A stretch of DNA of 64,000 nt. Source: Pseudomonas sp. MUP55. GTDB lineage: Bacteria; Pseudomonadota; Gammaproteobacteria; Pseudomonadales; Pseudomonadaceae. The stretch's first letter is position 1; the number at the start of each line of letters is the position of its first letter. The DNA is taken from assembly GCF_034043515.1 (NCBI RefSeq), contig NZ_CP138214.1, positions 2,852,001 through 2,916,000 on the forward strand, written 5' to 3'. Position numbers and translations under genes: made by a program. Below are positions 55,420-64,000 of this stretch, one piece after another. The notes below the pieces were generated by a model. It did no database searches and had not been told where the DNA came from. It worked only from the letters and a program-made list of their open reading frames with translations.

Positions 55420-58400
55420 ATGAGCGTGGGCATTAAACGTAGCGCTATACCCGCCAGCGGGTACATGTACCAGACACTGGTGGGGATCAAGCTACTGTGT
55501 GACTGGCTTGATACACCTTCACTTTATGACTGGGTCAAATTCGAGGCAGATGACGAGAAAGATGCTCAAGGTCTAGATGACATCGTGGCTCAACGAATCG
55601 ACGGCAGGGTAGACCTAATCCAGGTTAAATTCACTGTTGATGTCTTTGACCCCAGCAATGCGTTGTCATGGAGCTGGCTGACCACCCGCAAAGGGCAGCG
55701 CGGTAGGTCATTGCTGGAGAAGTGGTCGAGTGCGTTCTTTCGCGTTGGCTTGGCGCGGTTGGGAGCGGTCCGCCTGATCACGAATAGGCGACCGGACGCG
55801 GCATTTACGCTTCATCTGGCCGACGTAAAAGTACGTTGGGAATCGTTACCCGAGGGGCTTCGTCAAGAACTCGAACCTCATTTGGGGGGCGCCGAGAGCG
55901 CCGCACTGTTCTTTGAGAACTTCGAGTTCTCCCATAGCTTCGCCGGCTATGAATCGCTGGGCGGTACGGTGTCATCGGCATTAGAAGGAAATCACACGGA
56001 CCATCTCGGCTGGCTGACCCTCTTACGCCGCGCCACTGAGTGGAGTATTCACAAAAATGCTCCCGCCCCTGACGGGCGCATCACCTTAGAAGTGTTGCGC
56101 AGTACTATCTCCGAGCGGCAACCTCGACCGTTGGACCAGGAGTTCCGGGTACCGGCAGGCTATCTGCCGCCTGACCCCCAGTTTGCAAAGGAATTTATCG
56201 ACGAGATTCAGTCTGGCGACTGGAATGAACGGGTGCTATGGGGCTCTCCAGGGCAGGGCAAAAGCACCTTTTTAAGCTACATCTGCGAACAGCTTCGTGC
56301 CTTGGGCATGCAAGTCGTCCGCCATCACTACTTTCTCGATCTGCAAGATTCCTCTGATCGTTTTAGCTTGAAGAGTGTTGCCCGCTCGATGATGAGCCAG
56401 CTGTTGAGCGACTTCCCTGCAGACGTCGCTCATTTGGAGGATAAGCCCGAGCAGTTACGCAACTGGATAGAGGCGTGCGGTTGGGCTTGCTTAGAGCAAG
56501 GACGGCGGTTGGTCGTGGTGGTTGATGGGCTCGATCACGTTTGGCGCGAGAATGACGAAGAAATCCGGCCGCTGAATGAACTCTTCAAGCAGTTACTCCC
56601 CGCGCCACAGGGAATCACACTCATCCTAGGCACTCAGCGCGTGAGTGAGGACCAGTTGCCTCGGCGGATGCATAGTGGTCTTGATCCGCACGCGTGGGTA
56701 GAGCTGCCTCGCATGCAAATGACCTCGATCATTGCATGGCTCCGGGGGCAGCATGAGGCCGGCGTCTTTCAATTACCGCCCGGTGATCCGACAGAGCGAC
56801 AGCTGGCACTTTTGTCCGAAGCGTTCATGGCACTAAGCGAAGGTCATCCGCTAGTGCTCACTTATATGTTCATGAAAGTGGCCCATGACCGACGCGTCGT
56901 CTCATTGGCAACATTACAACAAGTGGACTTTGCTCCGCAGGGCGATGCACGAGTTTACTACCAGACGCTGTGGCAACGGTTGTCTTGGTCTGTGCGCGAC
57001 GCCCTACACCTACTAGCAGAGGATCGCTTCATCTGGCCTACCGGAGCACTTGAGCATTGTCTTGAGTTAAGGGACGTCAACCTGGAGGCGGAAATCGGCC
57101 ATCTCTTGGCTACGGTCGACGCCGGTTTGCAGGCGTTTCATGGCAGTTTATACGTGTTCATTGCGCAACAGCCTGATCACCAGCGCCGTGTGGAGATGCT
57201 GCGGCCAAAAGTGGAGGCATGGCTTGACAAGCTTGCACCCGAGTATTTGCGTTGGGCTTGGTTGTGGTTGTACGAGTCTCGTCGGGGCGATCAACACAAC
57301 CTGTTGAGCGGTACGACCAGGGGGTGGGTGCTGGATGCTCTCAGGCGTGCCTGTGAAGTCGGGCAGATCGTTCGTATCCTGAAAGCCGCGGAGCTGGTGG
57401 CTTTCGATGCGGGTTATTTCGAAATCGCGATCCGCAAGAGAGCTCTCAAACACCGGGTTGAAAACGGACTTGCTTATCAGTTGGAGGACGCTGACGCCTT
57501 GCGCGAATGCGCGCTGCAACTGACTCCAGATCCCTACCCAGCACTGCTCTTAGCCTCACAGGTCAATCAGTCCAAACTGCTTGCCCTGCAGCAGTTGGCC
57601 ACCCTGTACCTGTCATTAGATCAGGTCGAGCGGGCTAGTGAAGTGCAGGAGCGGATGCGCAGCAAAATCAATGATCGGCTTCGTGCCAAAACTCTCAAAG
57701 CGCGAGACTACGAAGAGGCTATCAGTCGCTACCTGCAAGTAGCGGCAGGCACCGGGCGATATGAGCCGGACAGCGTCCTGAAGCTACTGCGACGGCATCG
57801 AAATTCGGTAGAGCTTTTTGAGCGGTTCCTGACCAACGCAAGCAGGGCTGAAGACCTGGAAGGCATCATGGTTTTCGCCAATCTTCCGATGCCTGCGCGC
57901 TTACGGCGGGTGTTCGAAGTCCAAGCGGTGCGGGTCGCCGGTTGGGCCGGAGCCAAATTGCAAGATTGGCAACAATTTCTGGGTTTTAGGAAGCATCCGC
58001 TTTCGGCATGTTGGTCCCTGTTGTACCAGCCCAAGCAAGCTCGGCGCATCCCTCAAGTAAGCGCTCATGACGCTTTAGCCATTGGCTCCACGAGCAACGA
58101 TGAGGATGACTTCGCCCGCTATTTGCATTTCTTGTTCTTCGCAGCCGTGGCCCAGGGCCTAGCGCAAAAAGGAGCGCCGACCCCGTCCTGGCTAGGCGTC
58201 CAGACAGAAAAGAAATGGCTTTCTGCAATCCTGCTAAGTCTGGGCAACGCGGCCAATGCCACAGCAGCGATATTAGCCCGTGGTGAAATCCCACCCGCTT
58301 CGGTGGTATACCGACTCGTTGTCAGCGAGCGGCCCGCTCACAGCGATCATGAAGCTTGGAGCGACCTACGAGCTGTCCGTAGAGCGCTGGTTCTGATCAC

Positions 58401-59814
58401 CGCAGACATTTTTTTGCTTACGCGAACACGGTCTGGAGCACCCCATCTACCGGCAACAGAATGGGGCGCTTGCAAGGCTTCTGGATTCTTCGCGCTAGAG
58501 CATTGGCGAAGTGATTTCCTCATGTGCAACTACCGCTTGCTCGATGCTGTAACTGCGCATGCCTACATCGCTGAGCAGGTCCAAGCGGCCAGACATACCG
58601 TTGGCCCCTTCAATGAAAAAGCTACGGCGCTCGCGGACTTGTGTAGTTGGGCTACCGCGTATGGACTGAGGGAGCTAGCTCATGAGTTGCTTGAGCGGAC
58701 GTACGAGTATGCGATCGGCTATGGTTGGCGCAAGGACCCCGGCTTGGCGGTGGTACTGGAAGTGGTGGGTGACATTGCGAAGAGAGACCCTGCAGCAGCC
58801 GTTCAAGCAGTCAGCCGGCTAGCGCCCATTTACGACCAGATCGATGTCATGACGGAAGATTCTGGATCAAGGCCTTGTGATCTTGCCGCCTTGCTCTGGC
58901 AGTTGCTGCCTGAGGTTTACGTACGCTGCTACCGACACTTTCTGTCGCAGGGCGAATGGTATTACGCCGACCATACCTTTGCGGTTTTTGCCGAACGCGT
59001 CGACCTGAGCGCGCCGGAGAGCGCTGTTGCGCTCAGTGTTGCCTTGGGGGAGCAAACGGTTCAGGCGCTCCAGACTCGCTCGCGAACGACTGAAGGGGCG
59101 GTGATACCATCACAGGTCCGCTTATGGGATCGTGATCTTACTACTAGTTTGAAAGCTGGGGAGACATTGAACGAGCAGGCGCAGACCCATGCATCCCTCG
59201 GTGGTGCCCCAGATCTCGTTCAGCCAGATGCGCCCAATTTTGAACATTTCCCTCCCGCTCGACTCGGGGATTTTCTAGCAGAGGTTGGCAAGAAGGTAGA
59301 TTACCAGCTGCGTTCAACGCTGATCCAAAATTGGCTCATGCACTGGGATGGGAAGGGTAATGTTGCCGAGATTCTTCGCGCACTTGAGCAACTGCTACAG
59401 GACGGGGGCTCAACCTCACGCGGGACCGAGCTACTTGATCCGGCTTTTCATCTGGCTTTACGTCTGCAAGGCCCGAAGCCGGCGTTTGTCTGGCTAGTCC
59501 GAGCACACCAGTACCGCTACGGTTGGTCGGAGCGGCACTACGGCTACTCAGAGTCGATCAGGCGCCTGGAGTTGGTTGGTAAGCACTACCCCAAGCGCTG
59601 GAAGGAATTTTTGGCGCGATCATCGCTGCCTGCTCCAAATTCTTATGTTCAGGAACGGGCCATTCCTGATGCGGGCATTGTGCGCCTGTTATTGGAGGTA
59701 AACGATTTAGAGCGAGCGAAGAGTGTTTTCGAAACCATGATTGACATTGTTGTTGAAGAGTTCAGTGCCCAGCCTCTAGAGCAGCCAGAATGGTGGCAGG
59801 AGCCAGGCGCATGA
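55420..59814 (+). CDS. QxK nuclease-STAND NTPase, 1464 residues
   Basis: Start ATG 55420 with aggatgag upstream. N-terminal nuclease-like domain, about 10-165: SGYMYQTLVGIKLL, Glu42, GLDDIVAQ (Asp53/54) and DLIQVKF (Gln68, Lys70), as in Cap4/DUF4297 proteins. P-loop domain: Walker A LWGSPGQGKSTFLSY (273-287), Walker B RLVVVVDGLDHVW (363-375), LILGTQRVS as sensor. After about 520 the protein is a long helical array, probably TPR-like, in which no enzyme motif is seen. The stop overlaps the next gene by 4 bp. A sensor-effector protein of STAND type is likely; the target is unknown. Confidence 0.72.
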   Translation: MSVGIKRSAIPASGYMYQTLVGIKLLCDWLDTPSLYDWVKFEADDEKDAQGLDDIVAQRIDGRVDLIQVKFTVDVFDPSNALSWSWLTTRKGQRGRSLLEKWSSAFFRVGLARLGAVRLITNRRPDAAFTLHLADVKVRWESLPEGLRQELEPHLGGAESAALFFENFEFSHSFAGYESLGGTVSSALEGNHTDHLGWLTLLRRATEWSIHKNAPAPDGRITLEVLRSTISERQPRPLDQEFRVPAGYLPPDPQFAKEFIDEIQSGDWNERVLWGSPGQGKSTFLSYICEQLRALGMQVVRHHYFLDLQDSSDRFSLKSVARSMMSQLLSDFPADVAHLEDKPEQLRNWIEACGWACLEQGRRLVVVVDGLDHVWRENDEEIRPLNELFKQLLPAPQGITLILGTQRVSEDQLPRRMHSGLDPHAWVELPRMQMTSIIAWLRGQHEAGVFQLPPGDPTERQLALLSEAFMALSEGHPLVLTYMFMKVAHDRRVVSLATLQQVDFAPQGDARVYYQTLWQRLSWSVRDALHLLAEDRFIWPTGALEHCLELRDVNLEAEIGHLLATVDAGLQAFHGSLYVFIAQQPDHQRRVEMLRPKVEAWLDKLAPEYLRWAWLWLYESRRGDQHNLLSGTTRGWVLDALRRACEVGQIVRILKAAELVAFDAGYFEIAIRKRALKHRVENGLAYQLEDADALRECALQLTPDPYPALLLASQVNQSKLLALQQLATLYLSLDQVERASEVQERMRSKINDRLRAKTLKARDYEEAISRYLQVAAGTGRYEPDSVLKLLRRHRNSVELFERFLTNASRAEDLEGIMVFANLPMPARLRRVFEVQAVRVAGWAGAKLQDWQQFLGFRKHPLSACWSLLYQPKQARRIPQVSAHDALAIGSTSNDEDDFARYLHFLFFAAVAQGLAQKGAPTPSWLGVQTEKKWLSAILLSLGNAANATAAILARGEIPPASVVYRLVVSERPAHSDHEAWSDLRAVRRALVLITADIFLLTRTRSGAPHLPATEWGACKASGFFALEHWRSDFLMCNYRLLDAVTAHAYIAEQVQAARHTVGPFNEKATALADLCSWATAYGLRELAHELLERTYEYAIGYGWRKDPGLAVVLEVVGDIAKRDPAAAVQAVSRLAPIYDQIDVMTEDSGSRPCDLAALLWQLLPEVYVRCYRHFLSQGEWYYADHTFAVFAERVDLSAPESAVALSVALGEQTVQALQTRSRTTEGAVIPSQVRLWDRDLTTSLKAGETLNEQAQTHASLGGAPDLVQPDAPNFEHFPPARLGDFLAEVGKKVDYQLRSTLIQNWLMHWDGKGNVAEILRALEQLLQDGGSTSRGTELLDPAFHLALRLQGPKPAFVWLVRAHQYRYGWSERHYGYSESIRRLELVGKHYPKRWKEFLARSSLPAPNSYVQERAIPDAGIVRLLLEVNDLERAKSVFETMIDIVVEEFSAQPLEQPEWWQEPGA

Positions 59815-61259
59815 ATGCTAAACAGATTGCCGACATCGCGGTTGCGCGCCTAGGACTTCCCGTTCCAACGGGTAAACTGGTCATCATTCATTCCCTCGCG
59901 CAAGCGCTGCTGAATCCGCAAACTCAAGCAGTGTTCGGAGACGCTATAGTGAGGTGGTTGGCATCCTGTGAACTGGAGTCGGAATGTTTAGAGGCACTCG
60001 CCATATTTGTACTCGCTCCGCCGCAACCTGAATTCATGGTCCAAATTCAACACGCAATCTTGAAACCGTCCATAGCGTCGGATGCGCTGATATCGATAGC
60101 AACAGGCAACCCAACCGCCCCCCGGTCTTGGGCAGAATGTCATTCAGGGGCGATGCCTGTACGTTGCAATTTAACCAAGGCTGAAGAAGCACTGGCTAGC
60201 GGTACTTTCATACCGCCTTTCTTTGTCCACCAGTTGGAGGAGCTTCAAGCATCATCTGGACATCCTTTCCTCAAGCAATGGGCATTTGAGTTCAGCTCCC
60301 TCGGCGATCGTGTTAGCAGCAACAACGATGGGCATTTCAGCTACTTCGTCGGCGGTGAGCGCGACAACGTCGGGCAATTTGTTGCTCGGCAGGGACATTT
60401 GGCCAGGTCTGCTTATCTACGAGTTCTCGCGTTCGCTGTGGAGCACTGGTCTATGCCCCCCGAGCTTGCTGCAGATTATGCGCAGGTAGCATTCCCCGCT
60501 GAGCCCCTGTTTCTGAAACTGCTACCTGGAAAGGCCCCACCATGGGTGAGTAGAGTGCACCGTACTATCTATTCCGCCGCTGAACTGCCCGAGTCGTTAG
60601 TTCGCGAGTGCGTGGAGCGGGTAGAAAAATCCACCGACAGCCGCGTGATGCATTTATCAATGACTGTCATCGATACGGCCCTGCGTCATGTAGAGCTGGA
60701 AGCCTTTGCCGTGTTTGGGACGGAGCCTGTCAGAGCACAGCGTGTGCTTCGGGTTTATACAGGGATGCTCGGTGACATCACGCTGGCCCGTGATGGGCTC
60801 CGGGCGTTCGTTTCCCCGGAGCTATCGGCGGGGGCAGCAAAGAATCTAGGCTTCGTTCCGGCGTTACTACCGCTGATTGGTCCATTGGTTGGGTACTTGC
60901 AGACGGACTTTGTCGGCCGTATCCCCTATGTTCCGTTCTCGTCCAAATCACTACCCCAGATTGAACTAGCGCCAGGGGAGGGTGGGGCGCAATTGAGGTC
61001 ACGAGGCGATGTGGTGGGCAAATTTGCCTTTTGGTATTGGCATTGGCAGGCGTCCCACAAAAGAAATTGGCCCAGCCCCACCGGCTGTTGTACCTACCTC
61101 ACCCGGGAAGCCGCTGAACGCCTCGACTCAGACTATGCTGGTCAACCTCATTACGCATGGAAACTAACCACATGGGGGCGGACATCGGATTACGAGGAAT
61201 GGGAGGAATCTGTACAGGTGGGGACAATCCCATGTCACATGGATACGACTCAGCGTTGA
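59811..61259 (+). CDS. Unknown partner protein of the nuclease-STAND gene
   Basis: 482 residues from ATG 59811, inside the ATGA overlap with the NTPase gene and after the ribosome site caggagcc. The N-terminal 120 residues look helical (AKQIADIAVARLGLPVPTGK). The middle has DGHFSYFVGGERDNVGQFVA and a helical run, and the C-terminus is aromatic-rich (KFAFWYWHWQASHKRNWPSP). No P-loop, nuclease motif, signal peptide or membrane helix is visible. Tight coupling says it is needed in fixed ratio with the NTPase, as inhibitor, adaptor or second effector. I do not recognise the family. Confidence 0.65.
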   Translation: MNAKQIADIAVARLGLPVPTGKLVIIHSLAQALLNPQTQAVFGDAIVRWLASCELESECLEALAIFVLAPPQPEFMVQIQHAILKPSIASDALISIATGNPTAPRSWAECHSGAMPVRCNLTKAEEALASGTFIPPFFVHQLEELQASSGHPFLKQWAFEFSSLGDRVSSNNDGHFSYFVGGERDNVGQFVARQGHLARSAYLRVLAFAVEHWSMPPELAADYAQVAFPAEPLFLKLLPGKAPPWVSRVHRTIYSAAELPESLVRECVERVEKSTDSRVMHLSMTVIDTALRHVELEAFAVFGTEPVRAQRVLRVYTGMLGDITLARDGLRAFVSPELSAGAAKNLGFVPALLPLIGPLVGYLQTDFVGRIPYVPFSSKSLPQIELAPGEGGAQLRSRGDVVGKFAFWYWHWQASHKRNWPSPTGCCTYLTREAAERLDSDYAGQPHYAWKLTTWGRTSDYEEWEESVQVGTIPCHMDTTQR

Positions 61260-61666
61260 GCGATTTTTCCAGCCTGGCGAAGCAACACTGCTTGAATGCA
61301 ACAATGCAACGAAGGCCTGAGCATAGCGTTTCCCAGCATCGCGGGTGGACTGTCGCTGAACGAGACGCCTCAAAATGAGACCGCCCGCGAGTGTTCATCG
61401 ATTTTTGTTTATGACATCCGTTTTGATAGCCACCGATGGAAGTCTCGCTGCAGGTGACCGGCGTGGATCAGTACGACGGCCGAATGCGCTTTCACTCCAT
61501 CGTACTCAACCACTAGATCACCCTAAGTCAAGTGACAGTAGTTATAGTGCTTTCACTTGAATTCGCGTCGGCTACATGTCGAATATTAGTTTTGTGATGA
61601 TCTAACGTACGCCCGTTGATCAATGGAAGCGTTTTGTTCCATCATATTTAGATACTGGCCAAGAGT
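61260..61666. other. Gap with operator-like inverted repeat
   Basis: 407 bp. Small frames such as that starting at 61436 (MEVSLQVTGVDQYDG) may be remnants, without ribosome sites. The right half is AT-rich and should hold the promoter of the last gene. Confidence 0.45.
61528..61560. promoter_or_regulatory. 8-bp inverted repeat with 17-bp spacer (tcaagtga...tcacttga)
   Basis: Perfect arms at 61528-61535 and 61553-61560, about 107 bp before the nuclease gene. Centre-to-centre spacing of 25 bp suits a dimeric regulator spanning two turns, or it marks a weak hairpin. No regulator gene is adjacent. Confidence 0.45.
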
Positions 61667-63832
61667 TTGGCGGACAAAGGCATTCGGGAAAGTATTTTGG
61701 ATTTTTTAAGTCAGGGTCACTCGTACAAATTGCCGGGTAGTTCTCAAGACCATGAGGAACTGCCGCAAGAGTGGCCAGATCACCTTCACCCCGAGGCAAA
61801 GGTCAAACCAGTCGAACGTGTGTTTCATCGAGGCGAGTTTCTGCTCGACTTCGCCAGGATGCCAGCGGCTTCTTTCGAACAGTTCTGTTGGTCGCTGCTG
61901 ACCAAGGAGCAATCGCTGCATGGCTGTCAAAGGCTCGGTAAAAATGGAGCCGAGCAGGGCGGTATTGATCTTTTTGCTTATGATGAACGCTTTACCGACA
62001 AGCTTAATGTCTACGAGTGCAAGGCTTGGAAGAAATTCGATTCCACACGACTAACCGAGGCAATTGAGCGATTTCTTCAAGGTCGGTGGAAGAAAGATGC
62101 TCGCTCATTTACGCTTATTTTGGCACAAGAGGACCTGGGCGAGCCTCTGGCAAGACGTTGGGACATCGAAAAAAAACGCTTAAAGCGGTCTGGAATTGAA
62201 GGTGAACTTTGGACGGCTCACCATCTGACACAGAAAACCCAGTCTTATCCGGATCTGCTATCAAAGTTTTTTCCAGGGGCGCACGTCGAGACATTCGGCA
62301 ATTTGTGGATGGAGCGTAGCGGGTTTCTCGATGCAGTCTCAAAAGCAGTCTTCGATCCCAGGGAGCGAGTCGCACAGAAGGCCAGAGAGTTCATTGAAAA
62401 ATCGGGCAGGCTACTCGACAGCATTTCGGGTGGCAGTAACTTACCGGCTGGATCGACATTAGCCTCAGGCCATCAAATGACAGAGGCGCTGTCTTTTTCC
62501 ATAGACGCGTTCCGGAAAGTCAGTCATAGCGGCCGGCATTGGTTTTATAGTGGGCCATGGTTCTCAGTTAGTGTGTTCCTGCCCGACCAAATATCTTCCA
62601 AAGCATCCGCCGCTTTTGACTTCCACCAGGAAGATTTAAAGGGAGTTACGATTACGGTGAGCCACGATTGGCTCCTGAAGTGCTTTCTCTTTGCAGCAGG
62701 GGCGCTCCTGTCGAGCAAAGCTCGCACATTCATCGTTGGAAAGATGCCAGGCGAGCCCAACCAGTACCTGATTGACCTACCTAATTGCCGGCTGACTCTC
62801 CAAGAAGAGATCGTCCAAGAATTAGCCGATGTATCTGATCTGTTAACCATGGTTATGCGCGATGCGCTAAAGGCCATCGAAAGTAATTGGTCAGCTGTAG
62901 ATTTTCCATTTTTTGACTGGGGTGGGTCGCATAGAGTTGTCATTGCTTCCATACGTGAAGATGTTTGGAGAGAGATCGGACGGTTCACCGAGGAGCACGA
63001 TTATACGAATGGCTCTACACCTTGGCACATATTCGACGGCCATGCGGAGTTTCTTAAACCGTGCCATCAGGCTGCTACCGCAGAATTCGACGCAGGCTAT
63101 CACTGTTTAATTAGCGCTTTAAAAGAGGAGGGGGCAACGTCCGGTAACAGGGTTAAGCTGCTATGGGCGCCAGATGATCTCACGTACAGATCCCCTTCGT
63201 CGAAAGGATGGTGGCCTTGTGAATTCACTTTGCGCTGGTTGAATGAAACATTGCTTCCCGAGATAAAGCGGCGGGTATTTAGGCGTGAATTTGGCTCGTG
63301 GTGGAAGCGATTTCTGCATTCCAAACCAGCAGAGGAGTTCTCGAGGCACCTAGATAATATCTTCGTCGCACGGGATGCTCGGGAGCCATCACTTCTAGAT
63401 CATGGTCGTTGGAACACTGATATTCTGCGTGGGGTAGAAGCCTTACAGTATTTCTTTACATCTGCTTCGATCGGGGCTGCAGGGCTCGAGATTTGCCAGC
63501 AAGATGTGGAAAACCTATACAGGGCCATCGCCATCGTCGCGGTTCGAAAGCGTGGCTTTCCAGGATATGTGGCTTCGTCCTTAAGCTTAGACGGTCGACC
63601 GGACGATCATGCTCAGCTCATTGGAATGATTCATCATCATATCGATTCTGGGCGTGTTGTTTCTAACTGCCATGTCGTCGATTATGCATTTCGCGCGATG
63701 CTCGAATTGCTCGATGAATCCGACTCCTGTGGTAGTACTTATGATCAAGAAACAATCATGAACTGGCTGCTCCCGTTCGCACGCTTGCGGGACGATGGCC
63801 TACTGGTAAGCCGTCACACTAAACGGACATGA
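61667..63832 (+). CDS. Large protein with Mrr-like restriction nuclease N-terminus
   Basis: 721 residues from TTG 61667; the ribosome site is weak (ccaagag) and no ATG near it is better. Residues 55-160 form a PD-(D/E)xK domain: FEQFCWSLL (Glu71), GKNGAEQGGIDLFAYD (Asp101) and NVYECKAWKKF (Glu117, Lys119). The remaining 550 residues have no motif I know. It is mixed alpha/beta with strands such as WFSVSVFLP and RVVIASI. It appears to be a single-gene unit; such nuclease fusions commonly act in restriction of foreign DNA. Confidence 0.65.
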   Translation: MADKGIRESILDFLSQGHSYKLPGSSQDHEELPQEWPDHLHPEAKVKPVERVFHRGEFLLDFARMPAASFEQFCWSLLTKEQSLHGCQRLGKNGAEQGGIDLFAYDERFTDKLNVYECKAWKKFDSTRLTEAIERFLQGRWKKDARSFTLILAQEDLGEPLARRWDIEKKRLKRSGIEGELWTAHHLTQKTQSYPDLLSKFFPGAHVETFGNLWMERSGFLDAVSKAVFDPRERVAQKAREFIEKSGRLLDSISGGSNLPAGSTLASGHQMTEALSFSIDAFRKVSHSGRHWFYSGPWFSVSVFLPDQISSKASAAFDFHQEDLKGVTITVSHDWLLKCFLFAAGALLSSKARTFIVGKMPGEPNQYLIDLPNCRLTLQEEIVQELADVSDLLTMVMRDALKAIESNWSAVDFPFFDWGGSHRVVIASIREDVWREIGRFTEEHDYTNGSTPWHIFDGHAEFLKPCHQAATAEFDAGYHCLISALKEEGATSGNRVKLLWAPDDLTYRSPSSKGWWPCEFTLRWLNETLLPEIKRRVFRREFGSWWKRFLHSKPAEEFSRHLDNIFVARDAREPSLLDHGRWNTDILRGVEALQYFFTSASIGAAGLEICQQDVENLYRAIAIVAVRKRGFPGYVASSLSLDGRPDDHAQLIGMIHHHIDSGRVVSNCHVVDYAFRAMLELLDESDSCGSTYDQETIMNWLLPFARLRDDGLLVSRHTKRT

Positions 63833-64000
63833 ACCCGCGCCGACCAAGAGGGAGCGTGAGCCCGTCAGTTGGCACGCGGGCTATTGGCACCAACTGCGGT
63901 AGATATGGTCATCAACGTTGGCAATCCACTCTACGGGACGGACACCGACGATCGATACGGTAGCGCTGTTGTTCAAAGAGGGCAGAAATCGTACTTTCGC
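63833..64000. other. Right edge of window
   Basis: 168 bp after the nuclease stop. No gene or repeat is recognised; a GC-rich start may belong to a following feature. Confidence 0.4.

Noticed and set aside
61375..61560. Short plus-strand frames before the last nuclease gene
   Set aside because: They overlap one another in different frames, lack ribosome sites and run through the inverted repeat.

Overview
The window looks like chromosomal DNA from a fluorescent-group Pseudomonas. Codon use is GC-rich. REP-type inverted repeats with tgtgggagggggcttgcccc-like arms sit between genes. Several gene products are of typical Pseudomonas type: NhaP-like antiporter, alpha-E/ATP-grasp pair, RlhA, PA4872-like oxaloacetate decarboxylase, Pseudomonas-type metallothionein. 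No rRNA, tRNA, CRISPR array, integrase or intact transposase was seen.

Positions 1-41.5 kb are mostly ordinary core and near-core genes. In order they are: a cut-off VRR-NUC nuclease with a nuclease-helicase; an alpha-E/ATP-grasp pair; small acidic proteins; an antiporter; a three-gene phosphorelay (PAS histidine kinase, receiver, receiver-EAL); and a pentose-type ABC/LacI/FGGY kinase operon preceded by two perfect operator palindromes. These are followed by an Lrp regulator beside a DMT exporter, rlhA, RidA, a soluble PAS chemoreceptor, a PEP-mutase-like decarboxylase, a sulfonate-type binding protein with an LLM monooxygenase, a bicupin, LysR, metallothionein, a DipZ-like thiol-disulfide protein, a two-component system, exported hydrolases with a cytochrome P460, and a PRISE-type reductase. 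Three small scars stand out here: a MITE-like insertion with 10-bp target duplication inside a REP pair (18.1-18.6 kb), a duplicated REP plus RidA-tail unit (22.3-22.6 kb), and an epoxide hydrolase gene that has lost its middle (35.6-35.9 kb).

From about 41.8 kb to the end the character changes. A+T content is visibly higher, gaps hold decayed sequence, and the genes are large, poorly recognisable and of immune type. They are: an Abi-C-like protein; a 1685-residue protein with a PD-(D/E)xK-like N-terminus, a STAND-type P-loop and a long C-terminus; a frameshifted HEPN protein; a two-gene module ending in a zinc-ribbon serine hydrolase with a C-terminal membrane segment; an AAA_13 (PrrC/RloC-like) ATPase; a two-gene module of a 1464-residue QxK nuclease-NTPase and an unknown 482-residue partner; and a 721-residue protein with an Mrr-like nuclease N-terminus. 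I read this as a defence island with several independent modules.

The best candidates for an undescribed system are 55420-61259 (nuclease-STAND plus partner, ATGA overlap) and 50202-52282 (unknown protein plus zinc-ribbon, membrane-anchored hydrolase, ATGA overlap). Both rest on architecture and gene coupling seen in the sequence; an antiphage role is inference.
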